Shown piece after piece: positions 31,981 through 41,103 of a stretch of 64,000 nt of DNA. The position numbers and the translations under genes were made by a program. The notes under the pieces were generated by a model that had not been told where the DNA came from, did not search any database, and was given only the letters and a program-made list of their open reading frames with translations. The stretch is taken from positions 682,001 to 746,000 of the forward strand of contig NZ_JADPMV010000002.1 of NCBI RefSeq assembly GCF_018398425.1, read 5' to 3'. The DNA is from Pseudomonas lalucatii (GTDB lineage: Bacteria > Pseudomonadota > Gammaproteobacteria > Pseudomonadales > Pseudomonadaceae). Each line of letters opens with the position of its first letter. Within the stretch, counting starts at the first letter, position 1.

Positions 31981-34080
31981 TCAGCCTTGCTGACCCCACT
32001 CGGTAAAGGTCTTGCCCTCGGCAACCAGGCGCTCGAGCAAGGGCGCCGGTTGCCAGTTGGCACCGAAGCGCCGCTGGTACTCGCGGATACCCTGCAGCAC
32101 CTTGTCCAGGCCAAGCTGGTCGGCATAAAACATCGGTCCGCCGAGATGGGCCGGGAAGCCGTAGCCGGTCAGGAAGATCACGTCGATATCGCTGGCACGC
32201 TGGGCGATGCCCTCTTCGAGAATCCGCGCGCCTTCGTTGATCAGCGCATACAACGGGCGCTGCAGCAGGCTGTGCGGGTCGATATCCTCATGCACGCCGT
32301 CGGCTAGCTCGTCGAACAGTTCGGCGAGTTGCAGATTGGGTTGCGGGGTGCGCGAGCCGTCCGGGTACAGGTAGAAGCCGGCCCCGCTCTTCTGCCCGAA
32401 GCGCCCGGCCGCACACAGGCGGTCAAGCAGAGTGGGCAAGAGCTGGCCGGCAGACAGGCTGGCACGCTGGCGTTGACGCATGCTCTGCCAGATATCCAGC
32501 CCGGACATATCGAGCATGGCGAACGGCCCCATGGCCATGCCGAATTCGCCCAGGGCGGCGTCCACCTGCTGCACGCTGGCGCCTTCTTCCACCAGCAACT
32601 CGGCCTCGCGGATGTACTGCAGGGCCATGCGATTGCCGACGAAGCCATCGCACACCCCGACCACCACGGCGACCTTCTTCAAGCGCTTGCCCAGTTGCAT
32701 GGCGCTGGCCAGCACCGCAGCGTTGCTCTGCGCGCCGCGCACCACCTCAAGCAGGCGCATGACGTTGGCCGGGCTGAAGAAGTGCAGACCGAGCACATCC
32801 TGTGGGCGCCGTGTGAAGGCGGCGATGCGGTTCAGATCCAGGGACGAGGTGTTGCTGGAGAGGATGGCGCCGGGTTTGCACACCCGATCCAGTGCCTCGA
32901 AGACCGCCTGCTTGGCGGCGATATCCTCGAACACTGCCTCAATGGCCAGATCGACCTTGGCCAGCGCGGCATAATCGGTCACCCCCTCGATCAGGGCCAG
33001 GCGCTGCTGCATGGCCTGCGCGCTGAGGCTGCCGCGCTGCACACTCTTGTCCAGGGTACTGGCAACCCGCTGCAGGGCCGTGGCCAGTCTGTCGGCGTCC
33101 AGCTCCAGCAGCTTCACCGCCAGCCCGGCCGCAGCCAGACTCAAGGCGATGCCGACGCCCATGGTGCCGCCCCCTATCACCGCTACCGAGCTGATCGGGC
33201 GTGTTTCGACGGCGGTATCCAGGCCTTTGATCTTGCCTGCCTGGCGCTCGGCGAAAAACTTGTGCACCAGCGCCAGGCGCTGTGGCGATTGCAAGCACTC
33301 CTGAAACAGCTTGCGTTCGCGCTTGAGCCCTTCCACCAACGGCAATACGGTTGCCGCTTCAATCGCCGCGATGCAGCGCAGGGGCGAGAACAGCCCAGGC
33401 AGCGAACGCTGGACTTCGCGGCGCTTGGCTTCCAGCAGGGCCGCGTTATCCGCCCCGCCGGTCAAACAGACAGTAGCCTCGCCGCTGCGTCGTGGGCCTG
33501 CGCCCTGGGCCTGCAGTTGCTCGGCGAATGCCAGGCCGGCGGCCAGCAAGTCACCATCGAACAACTGGTCGAGAATGCCTGTACGCTCGGCCTCGGCGGC
33601 CGTAACCGGCTCACCGCCGACGATCATCTCCAGCGCCACTGCCACCCCGGCCACTCGCGGTAGACGCTGCGTGCCGCCGGCCCCCGGCAACAAACCGAGC
33701 TTTACCTCGGGCAGGCCCAGGCGCGCATCGCGCCGGGCAATGCGATAGTGACAGGCCAGCGCGACCTCCAGTCCGCCGCCGAGCGCCGAGCCGTGGAGCA
33801 CCGCCAGCGAAGGCTTGCTGAAATTCTCGATGGCCTGGGTCACGTCCGCCAGCAACGGTGCTTGCGGCGGCTTGCCGAATTCGCGGATATCGGCCCCGGC
33901 GATAAAGGTCGTACCGGCGCAGAGCAGCACCACGGCCTTGACCTCGGCATCCGCCTCGGCAGCGGCGAAGGCCTCCAGCAGGCCGGCGCGCACGGCCTGA
34001 CCCAGGGCGTTGACCGGGGGATTGTTGACGCGGATGACCGCCACGGCCCCTTCATGGGACAGTTGTACGGGAGAAGACAT
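31981..34080 (-). CDS. pimF: Bifunctional enoyl-CoA hydratase/3-hydroxyacyl-CoA dehydrogenase (PimF-like)
   Basis: Fusion protein of 699 aa. The N-terminal crotonase domain (about 1-190) has A-G-A-D-I-R-E-F and a [17 protein letters not shown] segment with the two hydratase glutamates. The NAD domain (about 298-480) carries G-G-G-T-M-G-V-G-I-A and S-N-T-S-S-L, followed by two helical C-terminal domains. This is the FadB/FadJ layout. Beside PimC/PimD homologues it most likely handles dehydropimeloyl-CoA to 3-oxopimeloyl-CoA. It starts 96 bp after badK. Confidence 0.88.
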   Translation of the reverse strand: MSSPVQLSHEGAVAVIRVNNPPVNALGQAVRAGLLEAFAAAEADAEVKAVVLLCAGTTFIAGADIREFGKPPQAPLLADVTQAIENFSKPSLAVLHGSALGGGLEVALACHYRIARRDARLGLPEVKLGLLPGAGGTQRLPRVAGVAVALEMIVGGEPVTAAEAERTGILDQLFDGDLLAAGLAFAEQLQAQGAGPRRSGEATVCLTGGADNAALLEAKRREVQRSLPGLFSPLRCIAAIEAATVLPLVEGLKRERKLFQECLQSPQRLALVHKFFAERQAGKIKGLDTAVETRPISSVAVIGGGTMGVGIALSLAAAGLAVKLLELDADRLATALQRVASTLDKSVQRGSLSAQAMQQRLALIEGVTDYAALAKVDLAIEAVFEDIAAKQAVFEALDRVCKPGAILSSNTSSLDLNRIAAFTRRPQDVLGLHFFSPANVMRLLEVVRGAQSNAAVLASAMQLGKRLKKVAVVVGVCDGFVGNRMALQYIREAELLVEEGASVQQVDAALGEFGMAMGPFAMLDMSGLDIWQSMRQRQRASLSAGQLLPTLLDRLCAAGRFGQKSGAGFYLYPDGSRTPQPNLQLAELFDELADGVHEDIDPHSLLQRPLYALINEGARILEEGIAQRASDIDVIFLTGYGFPAHLGGPMFYADQLGLDKVLQGIREYQRRFGANWQPAPLLERLVAEGKTFTEWGQQG

Positions 34081-34176
34081 CAGGTAACTCCTGCAAGCGT
34101 TTGCGCCTGCGTTTTATTGTTGTCGCGCTACGTGGCGCTGTTCGCTATGAAAAGCGCCGGGGGTCGCCGGCCGAGG

Positions 34177-34953
34177 TCAGCGGTGTTTCCATAGCGGCTG
34201 GCGTTTCTCCACGAAGGCCTGCATGCCTTCCTTCTGGTCTTCGCTGGCGAAGCTGGCATGCAGCAGGCGACGCTCGAAATGCACGCCCTCGGCCAGGGTG
34301 GTTTCGAAGGCGCGATCCACCGCCTCCTTGTTCAGCTTGACCGCCATGGCCGAATAGCCCGCGATCTGCCTGGCCACCTGCAGCGCCTCGTCGAGCAGGC
34401 TGGCCGCCGGCACCACGCGACTGACCAGTCCACTGCGCTCGGCTTCGGCCGCGTCCATCAAGCGCCCGGTCAGGCACAGATCCATGGCCTTGGCCTTGCC
34501 CACCGCGCGGGTCAGGCGCTGGGTGCCGCCGGCTCCCGGCAGGGTGCCGACCTTGACCTCCGGCTGGCCGAAACAGGCGTTGTCGGCGGCAATGATCAGA
34601 TCGCACATCATTGCCAACTCGCAGCCACCACCCAGAGCCAGCCCGGCCACCGCGGCGATCACCGGCTTGCGGCAGCGGGTCACCTCCTCCCAGTTGGCGG
34701 TCACGAAGTCTTCCAGGTAGACATCGGAGAAGGACTTGAACTGCAGCTCGGCGATATCGGCACCGGCGGCGAAGGCCTTGTCGTTGCCGGTGATCACCAT
34801 GGCGCGGATGCCGCCATCGCGCTCGAAGCCACGCAGCGCATCGCCCAGTTCGCTCATCAGCGCGCCATTCAACGCGTTGTGCACCGCCGGCCGGTTTAGC
34901 CGGACAAGACCGACACTCTCATGCCGTTCGATCAGGATGTTGTTGTAGGCCAT
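34177..34953 (-). CDS. badK: Cyclohex-1-ene-1-carboxyl-CoA hydratase (BadK-like enoyl-CoA hydratase)
   Basis: Crotonase-fold hydratase of 258 aa from the ATG at 34953 ([10 protein letters not shown]). An ATG four codons earlier is also in frame, but the ribosome site fits the later one. It has [10 protein letters not shown] (oxyanion loop) and [19 protein letters not shown] with both catalytic glutamates. First gene of the leftward operon, divergent from aliA. Its length equals R. palustris BadK, and the next two steps (BadH, BadI) are encoded across the divergent promoter, so hydration of cyclohexene-carboxyl-CoA is the natural role. Confidence 0.85.
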   Translation of the reverse strand: MAYNNILIERHESVGLVRLNRPAVHNALNGALMSELGDALRGFERDGGIRAMVITGNDKAFAAGADIAELQFKSFSDVYLEDFVTANWEEVTRCRKPVIAAVAGLALGGGCELAMMCDLIIAADNACFGQPEVKVGTLPGAGGTQRLTRAVGKAKAMDLCLTGRLMDAAEAERSGLVSRVVPAASLLDEALQVARQIAGYSAMAVKLNKEAVDRAFETTLAEGVHFERRLLHASFASEDQKEGMQAFVEKRQPLWKHR

Positions 34954-35066
34954 GACATTCCCCACTGCTGCTTATCTGTCTGTAGTGGACCGCATCGGTC
35001 GTTGTCCGCCGGAACCAGGCCGTGCGGCCTGTCGATCGACTGCAGGGCTCCGGGCACTTACTAGCG

Positions 35067-35095
35067 AGTCTATCCACAGAAAAAAATAAAGACAA
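35067..35095 (-). promoter_or_regulatory. Leftward sigma-70 promoter for the badK-gcdH operon
   Basis: On the minus strand: -35 TTGTCT (35090-35095), 17-bp spacer, -10 TAGACT (35067-35072). The -35 overlaps the palindrome at 35093-35102. Confidence 0.55.
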
Positions 35096-35102
35096 CATGT
35101 TG
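35093..35102. promoter_or_regulatory. Palindromic operator CAACATGTTG, candidate BadR (MarR) site
   Basis: Perfect 10-bp palindrome placed so that it overlaps the -35 boxes of both divergent promoters. The island encodes one MarR repressor of the BadR type, and a dimer bound here would shut off both operons. The protein-site match is inferred. Confidence 0.6.
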
Positions 35103-35129
35103 ACATAATAAAAATCTAAGGCGTATCTT
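35100..35129 (+). promoter_or_regulatory. Rightward sigma-70 promoter for aliA-badH-badI-aliB-badR
   Basis: Consensus -35 TTGACA (35100-35105), 18-bp spacer, -10 TATCTT (35124-35129), about 70 bp before the aliA ATG, in a conspicuously AT-rich stretch. Confidence 0.65.
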
Positions 35130-35198
35130 CCTCCCATCGGACAGGTCTGCCAATCGCCGACCAAAACAAGAACTACCCCGTATAAGGTGGTGCACGCA

Positions 35199-36863
35199 AT
35201 GAATATAAGCACAAACATGCATCCGCAACGCCGCTCAGCCATGGTCGGGCTTGGCGCCTGGAATGACATGATCATTACAGATTATCTCGATCAGGCCGTA
35301 TCCATCAGCCCTGACTCGGCCGCACTGATCACCTACCGGGTAAGCGAAGATGCACGCACCACACTGAGCTACCGCGAGCTCGACCGGATCGTTACTCGCA
35401 TGGCCGCCGGACTCGCCAGTCTCGGCGTGGAAAAAGCCGATGTGGTGTCCTGCCAGCTGCCCAACTGGTGGCAGATGACGGCCCTTCACCTGGCGTGTGT
35501 GCGCATCGGCGCGATTCTCAACCCGCTGATGCCGATCTTCCGCGAGCGTGAGCTGGCCTTCATGCTCGGCCACGCCCAGAGCCGCGTGCTGGTGATCCCG
35601 CACAGCTTCCGTGGCTTTAATTACGCGGCGATGGTGCACGGCATGCGCACTGAGCTGCCTGACCTTGAGCATGTGCTGGTGATCGGCGGCGATGACAGCG
35701 CCAACTGCTTCGAACAGGTGCTGTTGGAGCAACCCTGGGAAGAGCGCATCGACACCCGGGCGCTGTTCGCCGAACGCCGACTGGGCGGCGACGATGTGAT
35801 TCAGTTGCTCTACACCTCCGGCACCACCGGCGAGCCGAAAGGCGTGCTGCACACCTCCAACACCCTGCTGAGCAACGTGCGCCCCTATGCCGAGCGCCTG
35901 CACCTGAGCAGTGACGACATCATTTTCATGGCCTCGCCGATGGCGCACCAGACCGGCTTCCTCTATGGCCTGATGATGCCAATCTATCTGCAGACCACCG
36001 CCGTATTGCAGGACATCTGGGACCCACTCTATGCGGTCAAGGTCACGGCGGCGGAAAAGCCGACCTTTACCATGGCTTCCACGCCCTTCCTAGCCGACCT
36101 GATTGATATCGCACCGAGCCATCGCGACGCGCTGGCCTCGCTGCGCATCTTCGTTGCCGCCGGTGCGCCGATTCCCGAGGCGCTGGTGGAGAAGGCCGGT
36201 AGCGCGGTCAACGCGCAGATCATCTCCGCCTGGGGCATGACCGAGAACGGCGCGGTGACCATGACCCGCCCCGAGGACGACGCCGAGCGCGCCATCCACA
36301 GCGACGGCCTGGCGCTGCCCTTTATGGAGGTGCAGGTGATCGACGATCACGGTCAGCTCATGCCGAGCGGCGTCGAGGGCAACCTGATGGTGCGCGGCGC
36401 CAGCCTGTTCGTCGGCTACCTCAAGCGCCCGGAACTCTACGGTGTGGACGACCACGGCTGGTTCACCACCGGCGACCTGGCGCGCATCGACGCACAGGGC
36501 TACATCCGCATCACCGGGCGCACCAAGGATGTGGTCATCCGTGGCGGCGAGAACGTGCCGGTGGTGGAGATCGAGAACCTGCTCTACAAGCACCCGGCCA
36601 TTTCCGCGGTGGCCCTGGTCGGCTGCCCCGACCAGCGCCTCGGCGAGCGCGTGTGCGCCTATGTGACCCTGCACGACGGTCATTCGAGTCTGACCCTGGA
36701 AGACATCACGGCCTTCCTGCTGGAGCAGCGCCTGACCAAGAACTACCTGCCCGAATACCTGGAAGTGCTGCCCGCCCTGCCGCGCACCCCGTCCGGGAAG
36801 ATCCAGAAATTCAAGCTGCGCGAACAGGCCGCGACTATTCGCCTGGGCACGGCCAAGCGCTGA
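35199..36863 (+). CDS. aliA: Cyclohexanecarboxylate-CoA ligase (AliA-like)
   Basis: ANL-superfamily acyl-CoA synthetase of 554 aa that activates the ring acid with ATP and CoA. Visible motifs: L-L-Y-T-S-G-T-T-G-E-P-K-G-V (P-loop), W-G-M-T-E-N-G, G-W-F-T-T-G-D-L-A-R-I-D, and the C-terminal lysine in R-T-P-S-G-K-I-Q-K-F. The ATG at 35199 is chosen because AGGTGG lies 9 bases upstream; a GTG at 35187 is also in frame. First gene of the rightward group. A generic medium-chain ligase is the alternative, but badH/badI alongside make the alicyclic substrate likely. Confidence 0.9.
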   Translation: MNISTNMHPQRRSAMVGLGAWNDMIITDYLDQAVSISPDSAALITYRVSEDARTTLSYRELDRIVTRMAAGLASLGVEKADVVSCQLPNWWQMTALHLACVRIGAILNPLMPIFRERELAFMLGHAQSRVLVIPHSFRGFNYAAMVHGMRTELPDLEHVLVIGGDDSANCFEQVLLEQPWEERIDTRALFAERRLGGDDVIQLLYTSGTTGEPKGVLHTSNTLLSNVRPYAERLHLSSDDIIFMASPMAHQTGFLYGLMMPIYLQTTAVLQDIWDPLYAVKVTAAEKPTFTMASTPFLADLIDIAPSHRDALASLRIFVAAGAPIPEALVEKAGSAVNAQIISAWGMTENGAVTMTRPEDDAERAIHSDGLALPFMEVQVIDDHGQLMPSGVEGNLMVRGASLFVGYLKRPELYGVDDHGWFTTGDLARIDAQGYIRITGRTKDVVIRGGENVPVVEIENLLYKHPAISAVALVGCPDQRLGERVCAYVTLHDGHSSLTLEDITAFLLEQRLTKNYLPEYLEVLPALPRTPSGKIQKFKLREQAATIRLGTAKR

Positions 36864-36911
36864 TGCCTGGCGACACCAAGAATTCAATCACAATAAGATG
36901 AGGACTGCTGC

Positions 36912-37679
36912 ATGAAAGGTCTTACTGGAAAAACCGTAATCATCACCGGTGGCGGCGGCGGCATTGGCCGTGCCGTATGCCAGCGGTTTGCCGCCGAAGG
37001 CAGCCTGGTTGCGGTGCTCGATCGTGATGGCGCTGCCGCCCAGACCACCGTCGACCTGATCAGCGAAGCCGGTGGCAAAGCCAAGGCTTATGCTGCCGAC
37101 ATCACCGATTACGCCGCCATCGTCGAGACCGTGGCGGCCATCGAGAACGACCTTGACGTACCGACCGTACTGGTCAACAACGCTGGCTTCGACCGCTTCA
37201 TGCCGTTCCTCAAGACCGAACCGGCCATGTGGCAACAGCTAATATCGATCAACCTGACCGGCGCACTCAACATGCATCACGTGGTGCTGCCGAAGATCCT
37301 CGCCGCCGGTGGTGGCAAGGTGATCAACGTCGCCTCCGACGCCGCCCGCGTCGGCTCCTCCGGCGAAGCCGTGTACGCCGCCTGCAAGGCTGGCCTGGTC
37401 GGCCTGTCGAAAACCCTGGCCCGCGAACTGGCAACCAAGAACGTCAGCGTCAACGTGGTCTGCCCCGGCCCGACCGACACCGCCCTGCTGAAAAGCGTGG
37501 CGGACACCTCGAGCAACCCGGAAAAACTCCTGGAAGCCTTCAAGAATGCGGTACCGATGCGCCGCCTCGGCCAGCCGGAAGACTACCCGGGGATTATCGC
37601 CCTGCTCGCCAGCGACGACGCCAACTTTATCACCGGACAGGTTATTTCCGTGTCCGGCGGACTGACCATGGCCGGCTAA
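36912..37679 (+). CDS. badH: 2-hydroxycyclohexanecarboxyl-CoA dehydrogenase
   Basis: Classical short-chain dehydrogenase of 255 aa that oxidises the ring hydroxyl to 2-ketocyclohexanecarboxyl-CoA with NAD+. Cofactor loop T-G-G-G-G-G-I-G (12-19), N-N-A-G (89-92), catalytic S142, Y155 and K159 in A-V-Y-A-A-C-K. The stretch A-S-D-A-A-R-V-G-S-S-G-E-A-V-Y and the ending V-S-G-G-L-T-M match R. palustris BadH as I recall it. Spaced 48 bp after aliA and 14 bp before badI. Confidence 0.93.
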   Translation: MKGLTGKTVIITGGGGGIGRAVCQRFAAEGSLVAVLDRDGAAAQTTVDLISEAGGKAKAYAADITDYAAIVETVAAIENDLDVPTVLVNNAGFDRFMPFLKTEPAMWQQLISINLTGALNMHHVVLPKILAAGGGKVINVASDAARVGSSGEAVYAACKAGLVGLSKTLARELATKNVSVNVVCPGPTDTALLKSVADTSSNPEKLLEAFKNAVPMRRLGQPEDYPGIIALLASDDANFITGQVISVSGGLTMAG

Positions 37680-37693
37680 CCAGGAGAATCTAG

Positions 37694-38476
37694 ATGAATT
37701 ACGAAGACATTCTGTACACCGAAGTCGATGGTGTCGCCACCATCACCATCAACCGCCCGGATCGCTACAACGCCTTTCGTGGGCAGACCTGCATGGAGCT
37801 GCTGGACGCCTTCAATCGCGCCGGCTGGAACAAGCAGATCGGCGTTATCGTGTTCACCGGCGCCGGCGACAAGGCGTTCTGCACCGGCGGTGATCAGGGT
37901 GCCCATGCCGGCCAGTACGACGGTCGCGGCATCATCGGCCTGCCGGTCGAGGAACTGCAGAGCCTGATCCGTGCGGTACCCAAGCCGGTGATCGCCCGCG
38001 TCAACGGTTTCGCCATCGGCGGCGGCCATGTGCTGCACGTCGTCTGCGACCTGAGCATCGCCTCCGACAAGGCCATCTTCGGCCAGGTCGGCCCGAAGGT
38101 CGGCTCGGTCGACCCAGGCTTCGGCACCGCCTACCTGTCGCGCCTGATCGGCGAGAAGCGCGCCCGCGAGATCTGGTACCTGTGCCGCAAGTACACCGCC
38201 CAGCAGGCACTGGACTGGGGCCTGGTCAACGCCGTGGTCCCCCACGAAGAGCTGGATGCCGAAGTGCAGAAGTGGTGCGACGAGATCCTCGAGAAGAGTC
38301 CGACCGCCCTGTCCATCGCCAAGCGTTCGTTCAATGCCGACAGCGAGAACATTGCCGGCATCGGCGGCCTCGGCATGCAGGCCCTGAGCCTGTACTACGA
38401 CACCGACGAAGCCAAGGAAGGCACCGCTGCGTTCAAGGAAAAACGCAAGCCAGACTTCCGCAAGTTCTACAAGTGA
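37694..38476 (+). CDS. badI: 2-ketocyclohexanecarboxyl-CoA hydrolase (ring cleavage)
   Basis: Crotonase-fold hydrolase of 260 aa that opens the ring by a retro-Claisen addition of water, giving pimeloyl-CoA. It has the MenB/BadI features: N-R-P-D-R-Y-N-A-F-R-G near 20, A-F-C-T-G-G-D-Q near 63, G-Q-V-G-P-K-V-G-S-V-D-P-G-F-G-T-A near 130, and the C-terminal Y-Y-D-T-D-E-A-K-E-G-T...K-R-K-P-D-F-R-K. These match BadI strongly by memory. It is the diagnostic gene of the pathway, since ring hydrolases of this type are rare outside it. Confidence 0.94.
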   Translation: MNYEDILYTEVDGVATITINRPDRYNAFRGQTCMELLDAFNRAGWNKQIGVIVFTGAGDKAFCTGGDQGAHAGQYDGRGIIGLPVEELQSLIRAVPKPVIARVNGFAIGGGHVLHVVCDLSIASDKAIFGQVGPKVGSVDPGFGTAYLSRLIGEKRAREIWYLCRKYTAQQALDWGLVNAVVPHEELDAEVQKWCDEILEKSPTALSIAKRSFNADSENIAGIGGLGMQALSLYYDTDEAKEGTAAFKEKRKPDFRKFYK

Positions 38477-38533
38477 TCCCGTTGCCGGCAGCCCGCGCTG
38501 CCGGCGCGCCCCAGCCCAGGCTCGGAGAGAGAC

Positions 38534-39673
38534 ATGAATTTCGCATTCAATGAACAACAGAACGCCATTCGTGACAGCGTTGCGCGCTTCAGCGCCGATG
38601 TACTGGCACCCGCTTATCGCAAACGCGATCGCGACGGCAACATCGAACGCTCGGTGATCCAGCAGATGGGCGAAATGGGTCTGCTCGGTGGCGAACTCGC
38701 GGAAGAGTTCGGTGGCAGCGGCCTGGACTGCGTCACCGCCGGCATCATCATCGAAGAAATCTCCAAGGGTGACTTCAACGTCGGCTATATCCCCCTGCTG
38801 GCTTCGCTCAACGGCCAGATCATCGCCCAGCACGCCTCGCCGGAGCTGGCCACCGAGTGGCTGAACGCGATTACCGCCGGGCAGAAGATCGTCTGCATTG
38901 CCCTGACCGAGCCCAGCGGCGGTTCCGACGCAGCCAGCCTGCGCCTGAAGGCCGAACGCCAAGGCGACGTCTATGTGCTGAACGGCGAGAAGACCTCGAT
39001 TTCCATGGCCGACCAGGCCGACGTGGCCGTGGTCTTTGCCCGCACCGGCACCCAGGAGTCGCGCGCCAGCGGCATCAGCGCCTTCCTGGTACCCATGGAC
39101 CTGCCGGGTATCAGCACCACCCGCTTCGAGGACGCCGGCGAGCGCGCCATCGGTCGCGGCTCGATCTTCTTCGACAACGTCGAAGTGCCGACCAGCCACC
39201 GCCTCGGCGACGAGGGCAAGGGCTTCAAGCAGGTGATGCAGGGCTTCGACTACAGCCGCGCGCTGATCGGCCTGCAATGCCTGGCGCTGGCCCAGCAGTC
39301 GCTGGACGAGACCTGGCAATGGCTGACCGAGCGTCAGGCCTTCGGCCAGAGCCTCTCGGCCTTCCAGGGTCTGACCCATCCGCTGGCCGAACTGCAGACC
39401 TACGTGCACGCCGCGCGCCTGCAGTGCTACTACGCGCTGTGGCTGAAGGACAACAAGTTGCCACACAATGCCGAGGCGGCCATGAACAAGTGGTGGGGAC
39501 CGAAGCTGGCGTTCGATGTCGTCAAGCAGTGCCTGCTGGCCCACGGCCATACCGGTTACGGCGAGGACCTGCCGTTCGCCCAACGCCTGCGCGACGTGCT
39601 CGGCCTTCAGATCGGTGACGGCACCGCACAGATCATGAAAAATATTATCGCCCGGGAATTCGTTCCCAAGTGA
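38534..39673 (+). CDS. aliB: Cyclohexanecarboxyl-CoA dehydrogenase (AliB-like)
   Basis: Acyl-CoA dehydrogenase of 379 aa introducing the 1,2 double bond into cyclohexanecarboxyl-CoA. Its ACAD signature is I-A-L-T-E-P-S-G-G-S-D-A-A-S-L near 120, and R-Q-A-F-G-Q-S-L-S-A-F-Q and G-Y-G-E-D-L-P follow in the C-terminal helices. An aspartate or glutamate base cannot be assigned by eye. A GGAGAGAG ribosome site precedes ATG 38534. Electrons should go to the EtfAB pair encoded in the leftward operon. Confidence 0.88.
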   Translation: MNFAFNEQQNAIRDSVARFSADVLAPAYRKRDRDGNIERSVIQQMGEMGLLGGELAEEFGGSGLDCVTAGIIIEEISKGDFNVGYIPLLASLNGQIIAQHASPELATEWLNAITAGQKIVCIALTEPSGGSDAASLRLKAERQGDVYVLNGEKTSISMADQADVAVVFARTGTQESRASGISAFLVPMDLPGISTTRFEDAGERAIGRGSIFFDNVEVPTSHRLGDEGKGFKQVMQGFDYSRALIGLQCLALAQQSLDETWQWLTERQAFGQSLSAFQGLTHPLAELQTYVHAARLQCYYALWLKDNKLPHNAEAAMNKWWGPKLAFDVVKQCLLAHGHTGYGEDLPFAQRLRDVLGLQIGDGTAQIMKNIIAREFVPK

Positions 39674-39744
39674 CGCCTTGTCTGCTCCGGCAGGCAGGGT
39701 GTTGTCATAACCACAAGTGCCTACCGGATCAACAAGGAATTGAA

Positions 39745-40224
39745 ATGACCGATCACGAACCAAAGGGTGTACCGAACAGACTGTTCTTCCGACTGTTCCA
39801 GACGGGGAACACCCTGCAACGGCAGGTACAGAACGAGATGGGCATCAGCACCGTGCAATGGGCGGTACTCGGTGCCCTGTCCCGTAGCGGATACGAACAG
39901 GGCATCTCGTTCAATGAGCTGACCGAGTACCTGGTGGTCAGTCGCCAGAGCCTGGATGGCGTACTCAAGCGTATGGAGCGCGACAACCATGTGGTGCGCA
40001 TCCCCCATCCCGAAGATGGCCGCGCGCGCCTGGTGCAACTAACGGATAGCGGCAGGGAATTCTGGGAATCGTTGCAAGACAGGATTTATGCGTTCTACCA
40101 GCAGGGGTTGAAGGGCTTCAGTTTCGACGACAGCGTCAGCCTGCTGCACTTTCTCACCAAGCTGCATGTCGATTTGGCCAAGGTATCCCTTGGCAACGGG
40201 CAGCCGGACAGGCCGGAAGAATAG
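39745..40224 (+). CDS. badR: MarR-family transcriptional regulator, BadR-like
   Basis: Winged-helix MarR protein of 159 aa. The recognition helix region is E-L-T-E-Y-L-V-V-S-R-Q-S-L-D-G-V-L-K-R-M-E, with a wing of P-H-P-E-D-G-R-A-R-L-V. The start at 39745 follows AAGGAATTGAA. It is the last gene of the group. In R. palustris BadR represses the cyclohexane-ring genes and is released by a ring CoA-thioester. The same logic is likely here, acting at the 35093 palindrome. A weaker similar sequence (GTTGTCATAA, 39701-39710) precedes the gene itself. Confidence 0.88.
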   Translation: MTDHEPKGVPNRLFFRLFQTGNTLQRQVQNEMGISTVQWAVLGALSRSGYEQGISFNELTEYLVVSRQSLDGVLKRMERDNHVVRIPHPEDGRARLVQLTDSGREFWESLQDRIYAFYQQGLKGFSFDDSVSLLHFLTKLHVDLAKVSLGNGQPDRPEE

Positions 40225-40277
40225 CGGGCTCGACGCATCTTCCCTTCCTGCCTCCGCTCCCAGCGGTAAAGGTTCAC

Positions 40278-40297
40278 CCCATGCCACGTGGCATGGG
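40278..40297. promoter_or_regulatory. Perfect 20-bp palindrome upstream of the ABC importer genes
   Basis: CCCATGCCACGTGGCATGGG, fully self-complementary, 48 bp before the first transporter gene and 54 bp after badR. It could be an operator, or a cruciform/terminator-like structure ending badR transcription. Confidence 0.6.
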
Positions 40298-40344
40298 CGC
40301 CGGTTAGATAAAAACAACTAACACCTGGCAGGAAGAGCATACCG

Positions 40345-41103
40345 ATGAGCAATGTCATCCTCGAAACACGGGGATTGACCAAGGAGTTCAATGGCTTCAC
40401 CGCCGTCGACTCGGTCGATCTTCAGGTACAAGAAGGGCATATCCATGCCCTGATCGGCCCCAATGGTGCCGGTAAATCCACGGTCTTCAACCTATTGACC
40501 CACTTCCTGCCGGCCACCCGTGGTGAGGTGCTGTATCAGGGACGGGTCATCGGCAAGCTGCCGCCCAACCGGATCGCCCGCCTGGGGCTGGTGCGTTCAT
40601 TCCAGATCTCGGCGGTATTCGGCCAGATGAGCGTGCTGGAAAATGTGCGCGTGGCACTGCAACGCCAGCTCGGCACCTCCTTCCATTTCTGGAAGCCGGC
40701 AAGTTCGCTCTATCACCTCAACCAACGCGCCATGCAACTGCTGGAAGCGGTCGACCTGCAGGACTTCGCAGCGCGCAAGACCGTCGAACTGCCCTATGGA
40801 CGCAAGCGCGCACTGGAACTGGCCACCACCCTGGCCCTTGATCCCAAGGTGATGCTGCTCGATGAGCCGACCCAAGGCATGGGTCATGAGGATGTCGCGC
40901 GCGTAGTCGAACTGATCCGCAAGGCCGCCGTCGGCCGTACCGTGCTGATGGTCGAGCACAACCTGCACGTGGTCAGCAGTCTGTGTGACCGCATCACCGT
41001 GCTGGCGCGCGGCAGCGTGCTGGCCGAGGGTGACTACGCCACCGTATCGGCCAACCCGCTGGTGCGCGAAGCCTATATGGGCAAGGAGGCCGCCCATGGC
41101 TGA
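40345..41103 (+). CDS. ABC transporter ATP-binding protein (LivG type)
   Basis: Cytoplasmic ATPase of 252 aa. Walker A is G-P-N-G-A-G-K-S-T near 36, Walker B is V-M-L-L-D-E-P near 169, and the signature region reads L-P-Y-G-R-K-R-A-L-E-L-A, the LivG-style variant of LSGGQ. First gene of a five-gene importer (ATPase, ATPase, binding protein, two permeases) of the hydrophobic/branched-chain amino acid family. Members of this family also carry aromatic and alicyclic acids, and its place after badR points to cyclohexanecarboxylate or a related acid. Confidence 0.92.
   Translation: MSNVILETRGLTKEFNGFTAVDSVDLQVQEGHIHALIGPNGAGKSTVFNLLTHFLPATRGEVLYQGRVIGKLPPNRIARLGLVRSFQISAVFGQMSVLENVRVALQRQLGTSFHFWKPASSLYHLNQRAMQLLEAVDLQDFAARKTVELPYGRKRALELATTLALDPKVMLLDEPTQGMGHEDVARVVELIRKAAVGRTVLMVEHNLHVVSSLCDRITVLARGSVLAEGDYATVSANPLVREAYMGKEAAHG

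Noticed and set aside
37676..39763. Minus-strand ORF of about 695 codons
   Set aside because: Antisense of badI and aliB, both strongly supported on the plus strand.
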